A DNA stretch of 64,000 nucleotides from Magnetaquiglobus sp039908105 (GTDB lineage Bacteria > Pseudomonadota > Magnetococcia > Magnetococcales > Magnetaquicoccaceae): NCBI GenBank assembly GCA_039908105.1, contig JAMOBI010000027.1, forward strand, positions 7,566-71,565, written 5' to 3'. Below, one piece after another: positions 9,221-17,477 of this stretch. The translations under genes and the position numbers were made by a program. The number at the start of each line of letters is the position of its first letter. Positions within the stretch are counted from its first letter, which is position 1. The notes below the pieces were generated by a model, which ran no database searches, was not told the origin of the DNA, and worked only from the letters and a program-made list of their open reading frames with translations.

Positions 9221-9334
9221 AGTGATGCGCACGGGACTTACCTATAAGAACAATGTGATAACGAAGCGGCTGCTCCCGAAATTGTCGCGGGAATTCACTT
9301 TAACATAAGCACTTTAGCCATTGGAAACATTGCC

Positions 9335-9679
9335 ATGATTCAAACTCGCTTGCTGTCCACCAAGGAAGTGGCGGCTCTACTGGGTGTCTCTACCCGACAC
9401 GTCTACGAAATGGTGTACGGTCAAGGGCTCCCCATGGTCCGGATCGGGAAACGTCGAATGTCGTTCCTGGAATCCGATGTGGAAGGATGGTTGTTAAAAC
9501 GTAAGTATTTGAGTTATAATGAAAAATATGCAATGGGACCGGTGGCGAGAAAGGAGGATAGACCATGCCATATCGGCGCAAGGATTCGGACGTCTGGTGG
9601 ATCTCGTTCACAGACGCAGATGGCCTACGAGTTAGGTGCTCGGCTGGGACTTCCAGTAAGCGCGTTGCGGAAGCCCTAG
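9335..9679 (+). CDS. Excisionase/AlpA-like HTH DNA-binding protein
   Basis: Residues 1-52 are a classic winged-helix excisionase-type domain: LLSTKEVAALLGVSTRHVYE, then GLPMVRIGKRRMSFLESDVEGWL. The 114-residue frame continues through the integrase start and overlaps that gene by 115 bp. The C-terminal half, rich in Arg and Gly, therefore reads through integrase coding sequence in another frame and is unlikely to be a conserved domain. Its place directly upstream of an integrase fits a role in excision control or integrase regulation. Confidence 0.7.
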   Translation: MIQTRLLSTKEVAALLGVSTRHVYEMVYGQGLPMVRIGKRRMSFLESDVEGWLLKRKYLSYNEKYAMGPVARKEDRPCHIGARIRTSGGSRSQTQMAYELGARLGLPVSALRKP

Positions 9680-10617
9680 AGGCCAAATGGAAGCTGGATG
9701 TTTTCCAGCAAAAACAATGGAACAAAGAGCCTGAACGGACTTTTGATGAGGTGATGCTCACTTATCTGAAGGCGACCTCGGAGACCAAAAGAAGTGCCTG
9801 GATTGATAAAATCCACGCAAAGCACCTGTACGAGGTTTTCATGGGGAGGGAGATGTCAACCTTCGGGGCCAAGGATATCAGGGTGTACATCGAGCATCGA
9901 CAGGAGGATGGGGTGAAACCAGCCACGATCAATCGTGAACTGACCCTGCTCTCCTCGGCCATCAACTTTGCTCGCCGTGAGTTGGAGTGGGAGATCCCCA
10001 ATCCAGTCCCAGGGAGGAAGCTCCGTGAACCGGAGGGGCGCATTCGATGGATCACACGGGAGGAGGCACAGAAATTGATCAAGGCGGCGGAAATGGAAAC
10101 CCAATCACCCCATCTGGCGGACTTCATTCACTTGGCGCTCAATACCGGATGTCGCCGGGGTGAACTGCTTGGCTTGGAGTGGGGGCGGGTGGATTTCCAG
10201 GCCAAGCTGATCTATCTGGAGGCTCAACACACCAAAAGCCAGAAGAGGCGTTCCGTGCCACTGAACCAGGCGGCCTTCAAGGCGCTCACCCACAGGCAAG
10301 AGTTCCGGGCAACGCACTGCCCGGATTCTCCCTGGGTGTTCGCCCATCCAAATGGTCAGAGGCTCCTGTCGATCCGAACCGGCTTTGAAACCGCCTGTCG
10401 GCGAGCGGGATTGGAGGATTTTCACGTCCACGATTTACGGCACACATGCTCGGCCTGGTTGGTGACAGCAGGAGTCCCCTTGCCGGAGGTCCGTGACCTG
10501 CTTGGTCACAGTACCGTAAGGATGACCGAAAGATATGCCCACCTGGCCCCCGAGAACATCCGGGCGGCAGTGGCGGTCTTGGATCGTGGTCACGCTTCGG
10601 TCACGTTGGCTGGCTGA
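9565..10617 (+). CDS. int: Tyrosine recombinase (phage-type integrase)
   Basis: AAGGAGG lies 7 bp before ATG 9565 and fixes the start (350 residues). The N-terminal part has an arm/core-binding SAM-like domain (TFDEVMLTYL, NRELTLLSSAINFARREL). The catalytic domain shows Arg in NTGCRRGELLGLEW, HDLRHTCSAWL with the H-x-x-R pair, LGHSTVRM and the nucleophilic Tyr in TERYAHL. It is complete. It ends 62 bp before a tRNA-Val-derived repeat (10679), so it may belong to an element integrated at the same tRNA site to the left of the island. A strong terminator follows. Confidence 0.92.
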   Translation: MPYRRKDSDVWWISFTDADGLRVRCSAGTSSKRVAEALEAKWKLDVFQQKQWNKEPERTFDEVMLTYLKATSETKRSAWIDKIHAKHLYEVFMGREMSTFGAKDIRVYIEHRQEDGVKPATINRELTLLSSAINFARRELEWEIPNPVPGRKLREPEGRIRWITREEAQKLIKAAEMETQSPHLADFIHLALNTGCRRGELLGLEWGRVDFQAKLIYLEAQHTKSQKRRSVPLNQAAFKALTHRQEFRATHCPDSPWVFAHPNGQRLLSIRTGFETACRRAGLEDFHVHDLRHTCSAWLVTAGVPLPEVRDLLGHSTVRMTERYAHLAPENIRAAVAVLDRGHASVTLAG

Positions 10618-10624
10618 AAACCAA

Positions 10625-10660
10625 ACGGGCGGTTGACTGGAAACCCCGTCAACCGCCCGT
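10625..10660 (+). terminator. Terminator hairpin of the left integrase
   Basis: ACGGGCGGTTGAC (10625-10637) pairs perfectly with GTCAACCGCCCGT (10648-10660) around 10 bases, 7 bp after the integrase stop. A weak T-rich stretch (TTTTC) follows at 10671. Confidence 0.75.
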
Positions 10661-10678
10661 CGTATAAGGCTTTTCAAT

Positions 10679-10725
10679 TGGTGGGCAGTATAGGATTTGA
10701 ACCTATGACCCCTACCGTGTCAAGG
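10679..10725. repeat. Left attachment repeat (tRNA-Val 3' fragment)
   Basis: These 47 bases are identical to 21173-21219. They correspond to the tRNA-Val gene from the anticodon loop to the encoded CCA. The identity stops on both sides, as expected for an att core left by tyrosine-recombinase integration into a tRNA 3' end. Confidence 0.9.
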
Positions 10726-10905
10726 CAAGTGTTTATCTTTTCTTGTCTTTTCTGATGTTGCATGATGTCATATAAAATCAACGATATAATCGCTTGACGT
10801 TTCCGGCTGTTTCCGCTAATTTCTCTCCAATTGATTGCTATTTGATTGCTGGAAATTCCGCCAGCAATCACGACTGCCCCGATTGCTGGTTGGAGTGAAG
10901 AAAAC

Positions 10906-12209
10906 ATGCAAGGCAAAATCACCAAGCGGTTTGTGGACTCCTTGAGCGCTGCCCAGACCGATGCGCTGCTTTGGGACACCGAAACCAAAGGATTTGGACT
11001 GAAAATCACCCCGGCTGGCAAACGCATCTACGTTCTTCAATACCGGTTCAATGGACGCTTGCGGCGCTACACCATCGGCACGCATGGATCACCCTGGACG
11101 CCAGAACAGGCACGCGGCGAGGCTATTCGTCTGTTGGGATTGGTGAGCAATGGGGATGATCCTGCCGAAACCAAATCGCAAGCCAAGGGGATTCCGATCA
11201 TGGAGGATCTTTGCGACCACTACATGATAGAGGGCACCGCACTCAAGAAGCCATCCACCCTGGCCATTGATCGTGGTCGGATCGAACGGCACATCAAACC
11301 GCTGTTGGGCAAAAGGCGGGTGGATCAGATCACCCGTGCCGATGTGCAAAAGTTCATGACCGCCGTGGCATCCGGGCAGACAGCCACCGATATCAAGACA
11401 GGACCACGAGGCCGGGCCATCGTGACCGGAGGACCGGGGACCGCCACCCGCTGCATCGGGCCATCGTGACCGGAGGACCGGGGACCGCCACCCGCTGCAT
11501 GGGGCTGTTGGGCGCGATCTTCACCTTTGCCGTGGAGCGTGGCTTGCGGGAGGATAATCCTGTCCATGGGGTCAAGAAATTCACGGGCCAGAAGCGGGAA
11601 CGGTTCATGACCGGTGAGGAGTTGACCCGCTTGGGCGAGGCGTTGCAAGAGGCCGAACAGAACGGAACCAACCCCGTGGCCATCGCCGCGCTGCGTCTGC
11701 TGCTCTTGACCGGCATGAGGCGAGGCGAGGTGTTGACCCTGCAATGGGCGCATGTGGATATCGAACGCGGCTGCTTGCGGTTGCCCGACTCCAAGACCGG
11801 GGCCAAGGTGGTGCATCTGGGAGCGGCGGCGCTGGAATTGCTCTCCGGCTTGCCGCGCATTCAGGGGAACCCCTTTTGCTTTCCTGGAGCTATCGAGGGG
11901 CAACCCCTGGTTGGACTGCCGCGCATCTGGCGCAAGATCCGCGAGCGGGCGGGATTGGAAGACGTGCGCATCCACGACACCCGCCACGGCTTTGCGTCGG
12001 TGGGGGTGATGTCCGGCATGGGGTTGCCGGTGGTTGGCGCGCTCCTGGGCCACAAGACCCCCAACATGACCGCACGCTATGCCCACTTGGCCGATGACCC
12101 GGTGAAGCTGGCCGCTGACCGCATTTCCGGCCAGATCGCCGCCGCGCTGAATGGCAACAAGGGCGAGGTGGTGCCGATGGGGTCTTCCAGAAAGGCGAAA
12201 ACGCATTGA
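10906..12209 (+). pseudogene. int: Island tyrosine integrase, broken by a 44-bp tandem duplication
   Basis: The first frame starts at ATG 10906 (MQGKITKRFVDSL) with the DUF4102-type N-terminal domain (WDTETKGFGLKITPAGKRIY, YTIGTHG). It continues to VTGGPGTATRC and meets a stop at 11467-11469. The second frame resumes with VTGGPGTATRCMGLLGAIFT and carries the catalytic parts: LLTGMRRGEVLTLQW, HDTRHGFASVGV, LGHKTPNM and Tyr in TARYAHL. The break is an exact 44-base tandem duplication (11413-11456 and 11457-11500). Removing one copy joins the frames into a normal P4-type integrase of about 420 residues. All other catalytic residues are intact, so the lesion may be recent. Confidence 0.88.
11413..11500. 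repeat. Exact 44-bp tandem duplication in integrase
   Basis: Unit 11413-11456 is repeated without mismatch at 11457-11500. Because 44 is not a multiple of three it shifts the frame. Loss of one unit by slippage or recombination would restore the integrase. Confidence 0.95.
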
Positions 12210-12210
12210 C

Positions 12211-12486
12211 ATGGACACCCCGCAATGGTTCAGTTCAAGATTCAAGCGACCGGTCGTGTTGACCAGACACGGGATGGCCCGGATGGCGGAACGCGAGGTG
12301 ACCATCCAGATGGTTGCCGAACTGATCGAAACCGGTGACCTGATCCGGAAAAACGAACGCAACCTGTGGATCAGCAAGGCGTTCCCTGACCGTGATGACA
12401 ATCTGATCTGCGCGGCTGTCGCGCTCGAAGCGGCATTGGTGATCAAAACCGTCATGCACAACTGGCAACAGATGGAGACCCCATGA
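12211..12486 (+). CDS. DUF4258-like small protein (putative toxin)
   Basis: The 91-residue protein starts at ATG 12211, two bases after the integrase stop. The segment VVLTRHGMARMAEREVTIQM followed by VAELIETGDLIR matches the DUF4258 pattern (R-H-x3-R-M-x-E-R), and the later CAAVALEAALVIKTV is the usual strand. DUF4258 proteins have a RelE-like fold in known families and are often paired with a small antitoxin-like gene. The stop overlaps the next ATG as ATGA, which supports a two-gene unit. Confidence 0.65.
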   Translation: MDTPQWFSSRFKRPVVLTRHGMARMAEREVTIQMVAELIETGDLIRKNERNLWISKAFPDRDDNLICAAVALEAALVIKTVMHNWQQMETP

Positions 12487-12692
12487 ACATCGATTATGAC
12501 GAACAGGACGACATCTTGTTCATTCGTTTCAGTGATGCGCCGGTTGAGCGCGATATCTCCTATGGCTGGAATGTCAATGTGGGCATGACCGCCCATGGAA
12601 TCGGACAGATCACCATCCTGGATGCCAAGGCGGACGGTCTGTTGCCCGTCAAGATGCCGAGGGAGATCCTGCAACAGGCAGTCGTCGGATAA
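12483..12692 (+). CDS. DUF2283 small protein (putative antitoxin)
   Basis: This 69-residue protein shows the DUF2283 signature: YDEQDDILFIRFSDAPVERD, then ITILDAKADGLLP. It overlaps the upstream DUF4258-like gene by 4 bp. DUF2283 genes are recurrent partners of DUF4258 genes, so the pair is read as a toxin-antitoxin-like addiction module helping to keep the island. Confidence 0.7.
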   Translation: MNIDYDEQDDILFIRFSDAPVERDISYGWNVNVGMTAHGIGQITILDAKADGLLPVKMPREILQQAVVG

Positions 12693-12768
12693 TCGGCGCT
12701 GCCGTGAACGGTATTCACATGGGTGGGGTGTTGCCCATCAAACAACATGCCCGCCAGGGAGGATAATC

Positions 12769-13017
12769 ATGCTGGCCATCGAGATGTCCACGGACATGGA
12801 AGAGATGTTCCAATCGGTATCCAGGGAAACGGGGCGACCCCTGCACGACTTGGTGCATGAGGCCATGGATCGCTTCCTGGAGGAGTGGGAGGCTCTGAAA
12901 GACGCGCAAGAAGCGGCCAAGGTGCTGGAAGAGTACCGTCGCAATCCTGGCCCTGTCTTTACGCTTGAGGAGGTCATGGAGCGTTATGGCATGACCCAGG
13001 ACGAGTTGGCCCCATGA
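12769..13017 (+). CDS. RelB/CopG-like antitoxin
   Basis: The protein of 82 residues starts at ATG 12769 after a GGGAGG site. Its N-terminus (MLAIEMSTDMEEMFQSVSRE, then TGRPLHDLVHEAMDRFLEEW) looks like a ribbon-helix-helix DNA-binding domain. The C-terminal half has an acidic helix and VFTLEEVMERYGM, typical of RelB-type antitoxins that embrace a RelE toxin. Its stop overlaps the start of the RelE-like gene as ATGA. Confidence 0.75.
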   Translation: MLAIEMSTDMEEMFQSVSRETGRPLHDLVHEAMDRFLEEWEALKDAQEAAKVLEEYRRNPGPVFTLEEVMERYGMTQDELAP

Positions 13018-13269
13018 CGTATACCGTGGATCTGCGGATGGTCCAAAAGAGCTTGGACCGAATGGAAACCGGGGTGCGACGCCGCATTTTGCAAGCCACG
13101 TCTGTGCTCACCACGGATCCGCGCCTCCCCAGGATTCCGGAAACTGACTGGAACCCCCAACCTGTGGCGCATCCGAGCAGGGGATTACCGCATCATCTAT
13201 GACAGCGAGAATGACCGGTTGGTGGTTCTGATCGTCAAGGTTGGGCATCGGCGCGATGTCTATCGGTGA
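13014..13269 (+). pseudogene. RelE-like toxin with a one-base frameshift
   Basis: The frame from ATG 13014 reads MTYTVDLRMVQKSLDRMETG up to LTTDPRLP and then leaves the family pattern. In the next frame the sequence continues RKLTGTPNLWRIRAGDYRII and ends VGHRRDVYR at TGA 13267-13269, the conserved RelE C-terminus. Taking one C out of the CCCC run at 13127-13130 gives DPRLPGFRKLTGTPNLWRIR, a perfect RelE consensus. So the toxin is inactivated by a single inserted base in a homopolymer. A sequencing error, a real mutation or slippage-mediated phase variation are all possible. Confidence 0.85.
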
Positions 13270-13302
13270 TGGCATCGTTCCTCGTGATCAAGGAGAGGGG
13301 AT

Positions 13303-14001
13303 ATGTCGGACAAACAAAACCCAGATGATCGTGAACTGGATCATTCTGAAAGAATAGAACAACAAGAGGCTTTGCCGTCTTTACAGTCAGACGGATTCTT
13401 TGCACAGTATTTTGATAAGTACGTAGAACTTGGTGAAATTGACGATGATATACTTGATATTAAGAAGATATGTCATCCTAAATACAGAGATCCAATAGCA
13501 AGAAGAGAAGGTGTTGCGATTTTAACAAATGAACGTGTCAAACTATTAAAAGAGCTTGATCTTCTTGAGGCTGCCGAACAGGCTAATGAAGCTACACCTG
13601 TTTCCTGTAATATTCAGAACAGTGATTCAGATGCTCCGCACAACAATTATACTTCGGACAGTGAGTCAGATATAATTGGACCTAAGCAACGTAAAGAAAA
13701 TGCTGTCCAGAGGAATTATAAATTGCTTGGTATGTTTTTAGCTCATCTAGTTAAACATGGAAAGCTTGATCCTGCGCAACTCCCTTTTAATTCAGTGGAG
13801 TTTATTGATGAATACAACAAAAACAATACACAGAAGATACTCAATAAAGCTCATATTGGAGGCTACATTTCTCGGGGAAAGCCTACCCTGATTAGTATCT
13901 TAGGTTGTTCAGAGATTGAATTTTCGCGTAGTTCGCATGGAGGTGGTGCGGAAACAATCAAATCGATTTTAGAAAAACATCCATTTAAAATAATCAAATA
14001 G
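13303..14001 (+). CDS. Hypothetical island protein, AT-rich
   Basis: This 232-residue acidic protein follows a GGAGAGG site at 13291-13297. It is clearly more AT-rich than its neighbours. It has no signal peptide or membrane segment. The middle (residues 95-130) is a low-complexity Ser/Asp/Asn linker, and a C-terminal part from YKLLGMFLAHLVKHGKLD onwards looks helical and folded. I recognise no family. Its place between the toxin-antitoxin pairs and the replication block suggests cargo or a satellite-specific regulator. Confidence 0.6.
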   Translation: MSDKQNPDDRELDHSERIEQQEALPSLQSDGFFAQYFDKYVELGEIDDDILDIKKICHPKYRDPIARREGVAILTNERVKLLKELDLLEAAEQANEATPVSCNIQNSDSDAPHNNYTSDSESDIIGPKQRKENAVQRNYKLLGMFLAHLVKHGKLDPAQLPFNSVEFIDEYNKNNTQKILNKAHIGGYISRGKPTLISILGCSEIEFSRSSHGGGAETIKSILEKHPFKIIK

Positions 14002-14167
14002 CCTGCTTTTCACAATATCCGCAATATCCAGAACGCCATATCCACAATAGGCACAATATCCCTTTTTTAATCTCGATGAGGTATAAGTTGGTCCAAGCCT
14101 AGGCAACTCCAGTCTACCGGAAAGGCCATCCGGCAGACGCGCCAACTTGGATCAGGATGAATTCGAG

Positions 14168-14470
14168 ATGAAACATTCCGAAGTCAACAAATTGGATGCG
14201 AACCCGCCAGTCAATAAGGGTGGGTGTCATCCTACGCAACAGGTAGCTCCTCCCTTCCGGCGTGCTCTACGCCAACCCGATGCAGCACCCTTTATCGGGC
14301 TTTCAGAATCCACCCTCGAAAAAATGCGGTGTCGCGGGGATGGTCCGCCCTTCAGTAAGTTAGGGCGAACCGTTGTCTATGATCCCGCCGATCTTGTGGC
14401 GTGGATGGAGGTACGAAAGGTGAAATCCACGTCCGAAGCCGATACCCGACGTGCAGAGGGGTGGAGGTGA
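14168..14470 (+). CDS. AlpA-like HTH regulator
   Basis: I prefer ATG 14168 (100 residues) over an in-frame TTG at 14147. After a 45-residue leader, DAAPFIGLSESTLEKMRCRG, then GPPFSKLGRTVVYDPADLVAWM is the excisionase/AlpA-type helix-turn-helix with its wing. Such proteins switch on excision and replication genes in P4-like satellites and PICIs. It sits directly upstream of the primase-helicase genes. An imperfect hairpin at 14112-14138 lies in its leader. Confidence 0.75.
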   Translation: MKHSEVNKLDANPPVNKGGCHPTQQVAPPFRRALRQPDAAPFIGLSESTLEKMRCRGDGPPFSKLGRTVVYDPADLVAWMEVRKVKSTSEADTRRAEGWR

Positions 14471-14474
14471 TGCC

Positions 14475-14666
14475 ATGAATACGCCAATTCCTATCATCCT
14501 TGATGATCAGTCAGTTTCGCCGGACGGTTCGACAGAAAGCGAGCATAGGTTCCACATGTTGACCGGTCTGCTCAATCGCAAGATCGTTCCTGGGGGCCGT
14601 CCTGGCGATGCAGAGCGTCTTTTGGATGTCGTCTTCAGTTCGGACGCACACGAGGCGCAAGGTTAG
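14475..14666 (+). CDS. Small hypothetical protein in replication operon
   Basis: A 63-codon frame starts at ATG 14475, six bases after GGAGGTG, 4 bp downstream of the AlpA-like stop, and ends 10 bp before the primase start. Spacing and ribosome-binding site make it plausible. The sequence (MNTPIPIILDDQSVSPDGST) has no recognised domain. Confidence 0.45.
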   Translation: MNTPIPIILDDQSVSPDGSTESEHRFHMLTGLLNRKIVPGGRPGDAERLLDVVFSSDAHEAQG

Positions 14667-14676
14667 GAGGCACATC

Positions 14677-15198
14677 ATGAAACACGAAACAAAGCAATGC
14701 ATCAACTGGCACAAATGGAAGCCTCTCATACTCGAAAACCTCCCCGAGGAAATGCGCGAGGTGTCGCAGTGGGTGGGTTGGCGATGGGGTAAGGTGCGTT
14801 CGCCAAACGGAAAGAGGGGGAAAATTCCCGTCAACCCCAACAACGGGATGAACGCCAGCGTTGTGAAGGCAGAGTCTTGGGGAACATTCGATCAGGCGGT
14901 TGAGGCGGTAGATCAATTCGGACTGGCCGGCATCGGGTTCGTTTTCACGAACGAGGATGAGTATTGCGGGATTGATTTGGACAATTGCCGAAACCCTGAG
15001 ACCGGAGAGATTGACCAATGGGCGAAAGAGATCTGCGAAAAGTTTACATGCTACACGGAAGTTTCCGCGAGCGAAACGGGCCTCCATATCCTGTGCCGGG
15101 CAAAGCTCCCCCGTGGATCTGGAAACAGGAAGGGAGTGGTAGAGATCTATGATCACGCGCGATTCTTCGTGGTGACGGGCATGGCAATGGAGGTGTAG
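14677..15198 (+). CDS. PrimPol-like primase domain protein
   Basis: TAGGAGG lies 6 bp before ATG 14677 (173 residues). The protein begins with the typical leader PEEMREVSQWVGWRWGKVRS and GKIPVNP, then GIGFVFTNEDEYCGIDLDNC, whose D-x-D pair is the metal-binding motif of archaeo-eukaryotic primase/polymerases. SETGLHILCRAKLPRG and EIYDHARFFVVTG follow, the conserved Ser-x-x-G-x-H and C-terminal strands. In related elements this module is fused to the HBD and helicase parts encoded by the next gene. Here a TAG at 15196-15198 separates them, leaving either two subunits or a split gene. Confidence 0.75.
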   Translation: MKHETKQCINWHKWKPLILENLPEEMREVSQWVGWRWGKVRSPNGKRGKIPVNPNNGMNASVVKAESWGTFDQAVEAVDQFGLAGIGFVFTNEDEYCGIDLDNCRNPETGEIDQWAKEICEKFTCYTEVSASETGLHILCRAKLPRGSGNRKGVVEIYDHARFFVVTGMAMEV

Positions 15199-15200
15199 AC

Positions 15201-16691
15201 ATGCGAATGAAAGTAGAGAATCGACAGGAAGAGGTCAACGCACTGCTACAACAAATCTTTACAGATCAGGGAAAGTCCGATTTTGATTCGGATAGCCAGA
15301 CCATTCCAGGTCATGTTTTCGACACGGTTGATGATTGTTCGGATCAGAAGCTGCTTGATTTGGCGAGGGGTGCAAGGAACGGTGAGAAATTCAAGGCACT
15401 GTTTGATCGAGGGGAGTTCGATGAATACCACTCACATTCAGAGGCGCGGATGGGTTTGCTGTGCCTGTTGGCGTTCTGGTGCCGAAAGGATCCTGATCGG
15501 ATGGACCGGCTTTTCCGCGAATCTGCGCTGTACGTTCAGAATCCAGAGAAGTGGGACGACAGGCGAGGAGAACAGACGCTTGGCCATTTCGAGATTCTAA
15601 AAGCCATCAAACAAACAGATTCGATGTATCAGCCAAGCGAATCTGGCGGAGGGAGTGGCGGTGGTTATGTTGTCATTAACGCTGACGAACTCTCTGATCT
15701 TCCGATACCACGAGACCGGGTGAAAGGTGTTCTGCCCGAAACCGGAATAGGGGCGATCTATGGTCCCTCGGGATGCGGAAAAACCTTCCTGGTGTTTGAT
15801 CTGGCGGCTGCCTGCGCCAAAGGTCAGGATTGGTTCGGACATCGAGTTGTATCCAGTCCGGTTATGGTGGTTGCCTTGGAAGGTGGTTCAGGACTCAGGA
15901 ATCGAGCCCGAGCCTACAGCATGAAGCATGGGACGCATGGGGGTGTTCGGTGCATTGTCCATCAACCGTTCAGCCTGACAGATCCCGAGTGCATCCAACG
16001 ACTGATTCAGACGGTAAAGGGTGCGAATGCCGAGAACGGCATTCTGATTATCGACACCTTGAATGCTGCTGCATCCGGGATCGATGAGAACAATTCGCAA
16101 GATATGGGTAAAGTTCTGGTTGGCTTGCGCATGATTCAATCCGCTGTCGGTGGCCTTGTGCTGATTGTCCACCATGCCGGGAAGAATACCTCAAGCGGGA
16201 TGCGTGGCCATAGCAGTCTCTTTGCTGCCATGGATGTTGTGATGGAGGTGTCCAACTCGGAGGGCAAACGCTCATGGAAGTTGACCAAATCACGGGACCA
16301 TGAAGGCGGTATAAGCCATCCATTCGAGCTGGAACATGTCGAGATCGGCGTGGATGAAGATGATGATCCGATCTCATCTTGTATCGTGAAGACGGATTGT
16401 GCCTCAGCAAGCTTTGCAGATAGGGATGAACCAAAAAGGCCCAAGCTTTCAGAAAACCAGGAATTTATATTCGTGAAGCTATCAGAAATGCTACAGCAGC
16501 AGGAGGGTGGTATTTTATTGAACGATATTATTGATGTAACTCATTCTGGCATGAAATGCACCGATCCTTCTCGATCCAAAGAGCGTGCGAAAGATGCGAT
16601 CAACGCTCTAGTTCACAGGGGGATGTTTAGTCTGAACAACGACATGGTTTCTAAAGGAGATGCATTCGATGCGTGGAACAATCCCCGGTAA
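15201..16691 (+). CDS. RepA-like AAA ATPase/helicase of the island
   Basis: The 496-residue protein starts at ATG 15201, two bases after the primase stop. Residues 1-140 (ENRQEEVNALLQQIF, HSEARMGLLCLLAFWCRKDP, DRLFRESALY) match the helix bundle that follows the PrimPol domain in NrS-1-like polymerases. A RepA/AAA_25 ATPase core follows: Walker A GPSGCGKTF near 188, ILIIDTLNA (Walker B) near 287, and LIVHHAGKNTSSGMRGHSSL with the RepA-type His. The C-terminal 90 residues look like a winged-helix DNA-binding region. It should unwind DNA for autonomous replication of the excised island. Confidence 0.85.
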   Translation: MRMKVENRQEEVNALLQQIFTDQGKSDFDSDSQTIPGHVFDTVDDCSDQKLLDLARGARNGEKFKALFDRGEFDEYHSHSEARMGLLCLLAFWCRKDPDRMDRLFRESALYVQNPEKWDDRRGEQTLGHFEILKAIKQTDSMYQPSESGGGSGGGYVVINADELSDLPIPRDRVKGVLPETGIGAIYGPSGCGKTFLVFDLAAACAKGQDWFGHRVVSSPVMVVALEGGSGLRNRARAYSMKHGTHGGVRCIVHQPFSLTDPECIQRLIQTVKGANAENGILIIDTLNAAASGIDENNSQDMGKVLVGLRMIQSAVGGLVLIVHHAGKNTSSGMRGHSSLFAAMDVVMEVSNSEGKRSWKLTKSRDHEGGISHPFELEHVEIGVDEDDDPISSCIVKTDCASASFADRDEPKRPKLSENQEFIFVKLSEMLQQQEGGILLNDIIDVTHSGMKCTDPSRSKERAKDAINALVHRGMFSLNNDMVSKGDAFDAWNNPR

Positions 16692-16754
16692 ATTCCCGGT
16701 CCCGGTCGCCGTTTGGTGGCCCGATTCACCATATCCCGGTCCCGTTCCCCGTTT

Positions 16755-16797
16755 CCCGCTCCCGCCCCCAACTATAGGGTTGGGGGGCGGGAGCGGG
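16755..16797 (+). terminator. Long GC hairpin after helicase gene
   Basis: CCCGCTCCCGCCCCCAAC (16755-16772) pairs with GTTGGGGGGCGGGAGCGGG (16779-16797) with one extra G. Flanking CCGTTCCCCG and GGGGAACGGGG can extend the stem with a bulge. It lies 64 bp past the helicase stop, and the wider region has repeated CCCGGT/CCCGTT pieces. Confidence 0.6.
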
Positions 16798-16937
16798 GAA
16801 CGGGGACGACAGAATGGACTTTTTTTCAACCCCCCCACTGTGGCTAAAAAGGTGAAGCAATGAGTACGAGCAACAAGAGTATGGTTGAAAATTCAGCAGG
16901 AGATCAATAACAGTCAAAAGCGACAAGGAAAAATGTC

Positions 16938-17276
16938 ATGAGAAAAAAGATCCACCCTCCGCAGTTCTACCACTTCATTGGATTCGATTCTTATCCAAAA
17001 AAGGATGGCAGTACGATCCAGATGGAAGTGTATGAGGCGCTCTGTGCAAGGTGCTCCACACCATTTCAAGCCAAGAGACCTGTTGGATCAGTCTCTCTCA
17101 ATCTCAATAGGCGCTGCAAGCATTGCACATATCCTGGAAGAAAGGTGAAAAGAGAAGCAATCCTCGTCATGCCCCCCTCGTATTTTCCTGGCATACGAAG
17201 CGTACCAGACCATTGTTCAGTCACTCATGAAAGTATGGAACCAGGTGAAGGCGAGCAAGATCCTTCTACCTTTTGA
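16938..17276 (+). CDS. Hypothetical protein with two CxxC pairs
   Basis: The 112-residue protein has ALCARCSTPFQAKRP and, about 25 residues later, RRCKHCTYPGRK, which together could hold one zinc ion in a small ribbon. The ends lack recognisable motifs. Small zinc-ribbon proteins are frequent regulators in phage satellites. Its exact role is unknown. Confidence 0.5.
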   Translation: MRKKIHPPQFYHFIGFDSYPKKDGSTIQMEVYEALCARCSTPFQAKRPVGSVSLNLNRRCKHCTYPGRKVKREAILVMPPSYFPGIRSVPDHCSVTHESMEPGEGEQDPSTF

Positions 17277-17477
17277 AACATGGGTGGGTAACACTAAACG
17301 ACAAAACTTTGACGCAATTGGTTATGCGAAAAAGCCGCATCTAAAGTTCAGCAATCCATCCACCCCCAGGGCGATCACAGGGGTGTCACGGCATGCGAAT
17401 CGGGATTCGATTGCCTGTCATGCACTCCTGTGATATCCTTTACATCATCAACATGCGATCAATACGGACCTAAATCT

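Larger units (their letters stand above)
7630..9334. other. 1.7-kb non-coding region, AT-rich core
   Basis: No frame has convincing coding character. The middle (about 7900-8450) is AT-rich and holds two near-identical 22-base repeats ending in TATGGTCACCGA or TATCATGGTCACCGA at 8081-8102 and 8210-8232. Farther on come the folded segment at 8451-8560, an unsupported frame at 8561-9067 and two hairpins (9049-9077 and 9191-9220). The AT-rich block with repeats downstream of a Rep-like gene is a candidate origin. Confidence 0.4.

Noticed and set aside
11325..12674. Long minus-strand frame of 449 codons
   Set aside because: It runs antisense to the island integrase and toxin-antitoxin genes, which have full motifs; its own sequence is rich in Gln/His/Arg without any domain.
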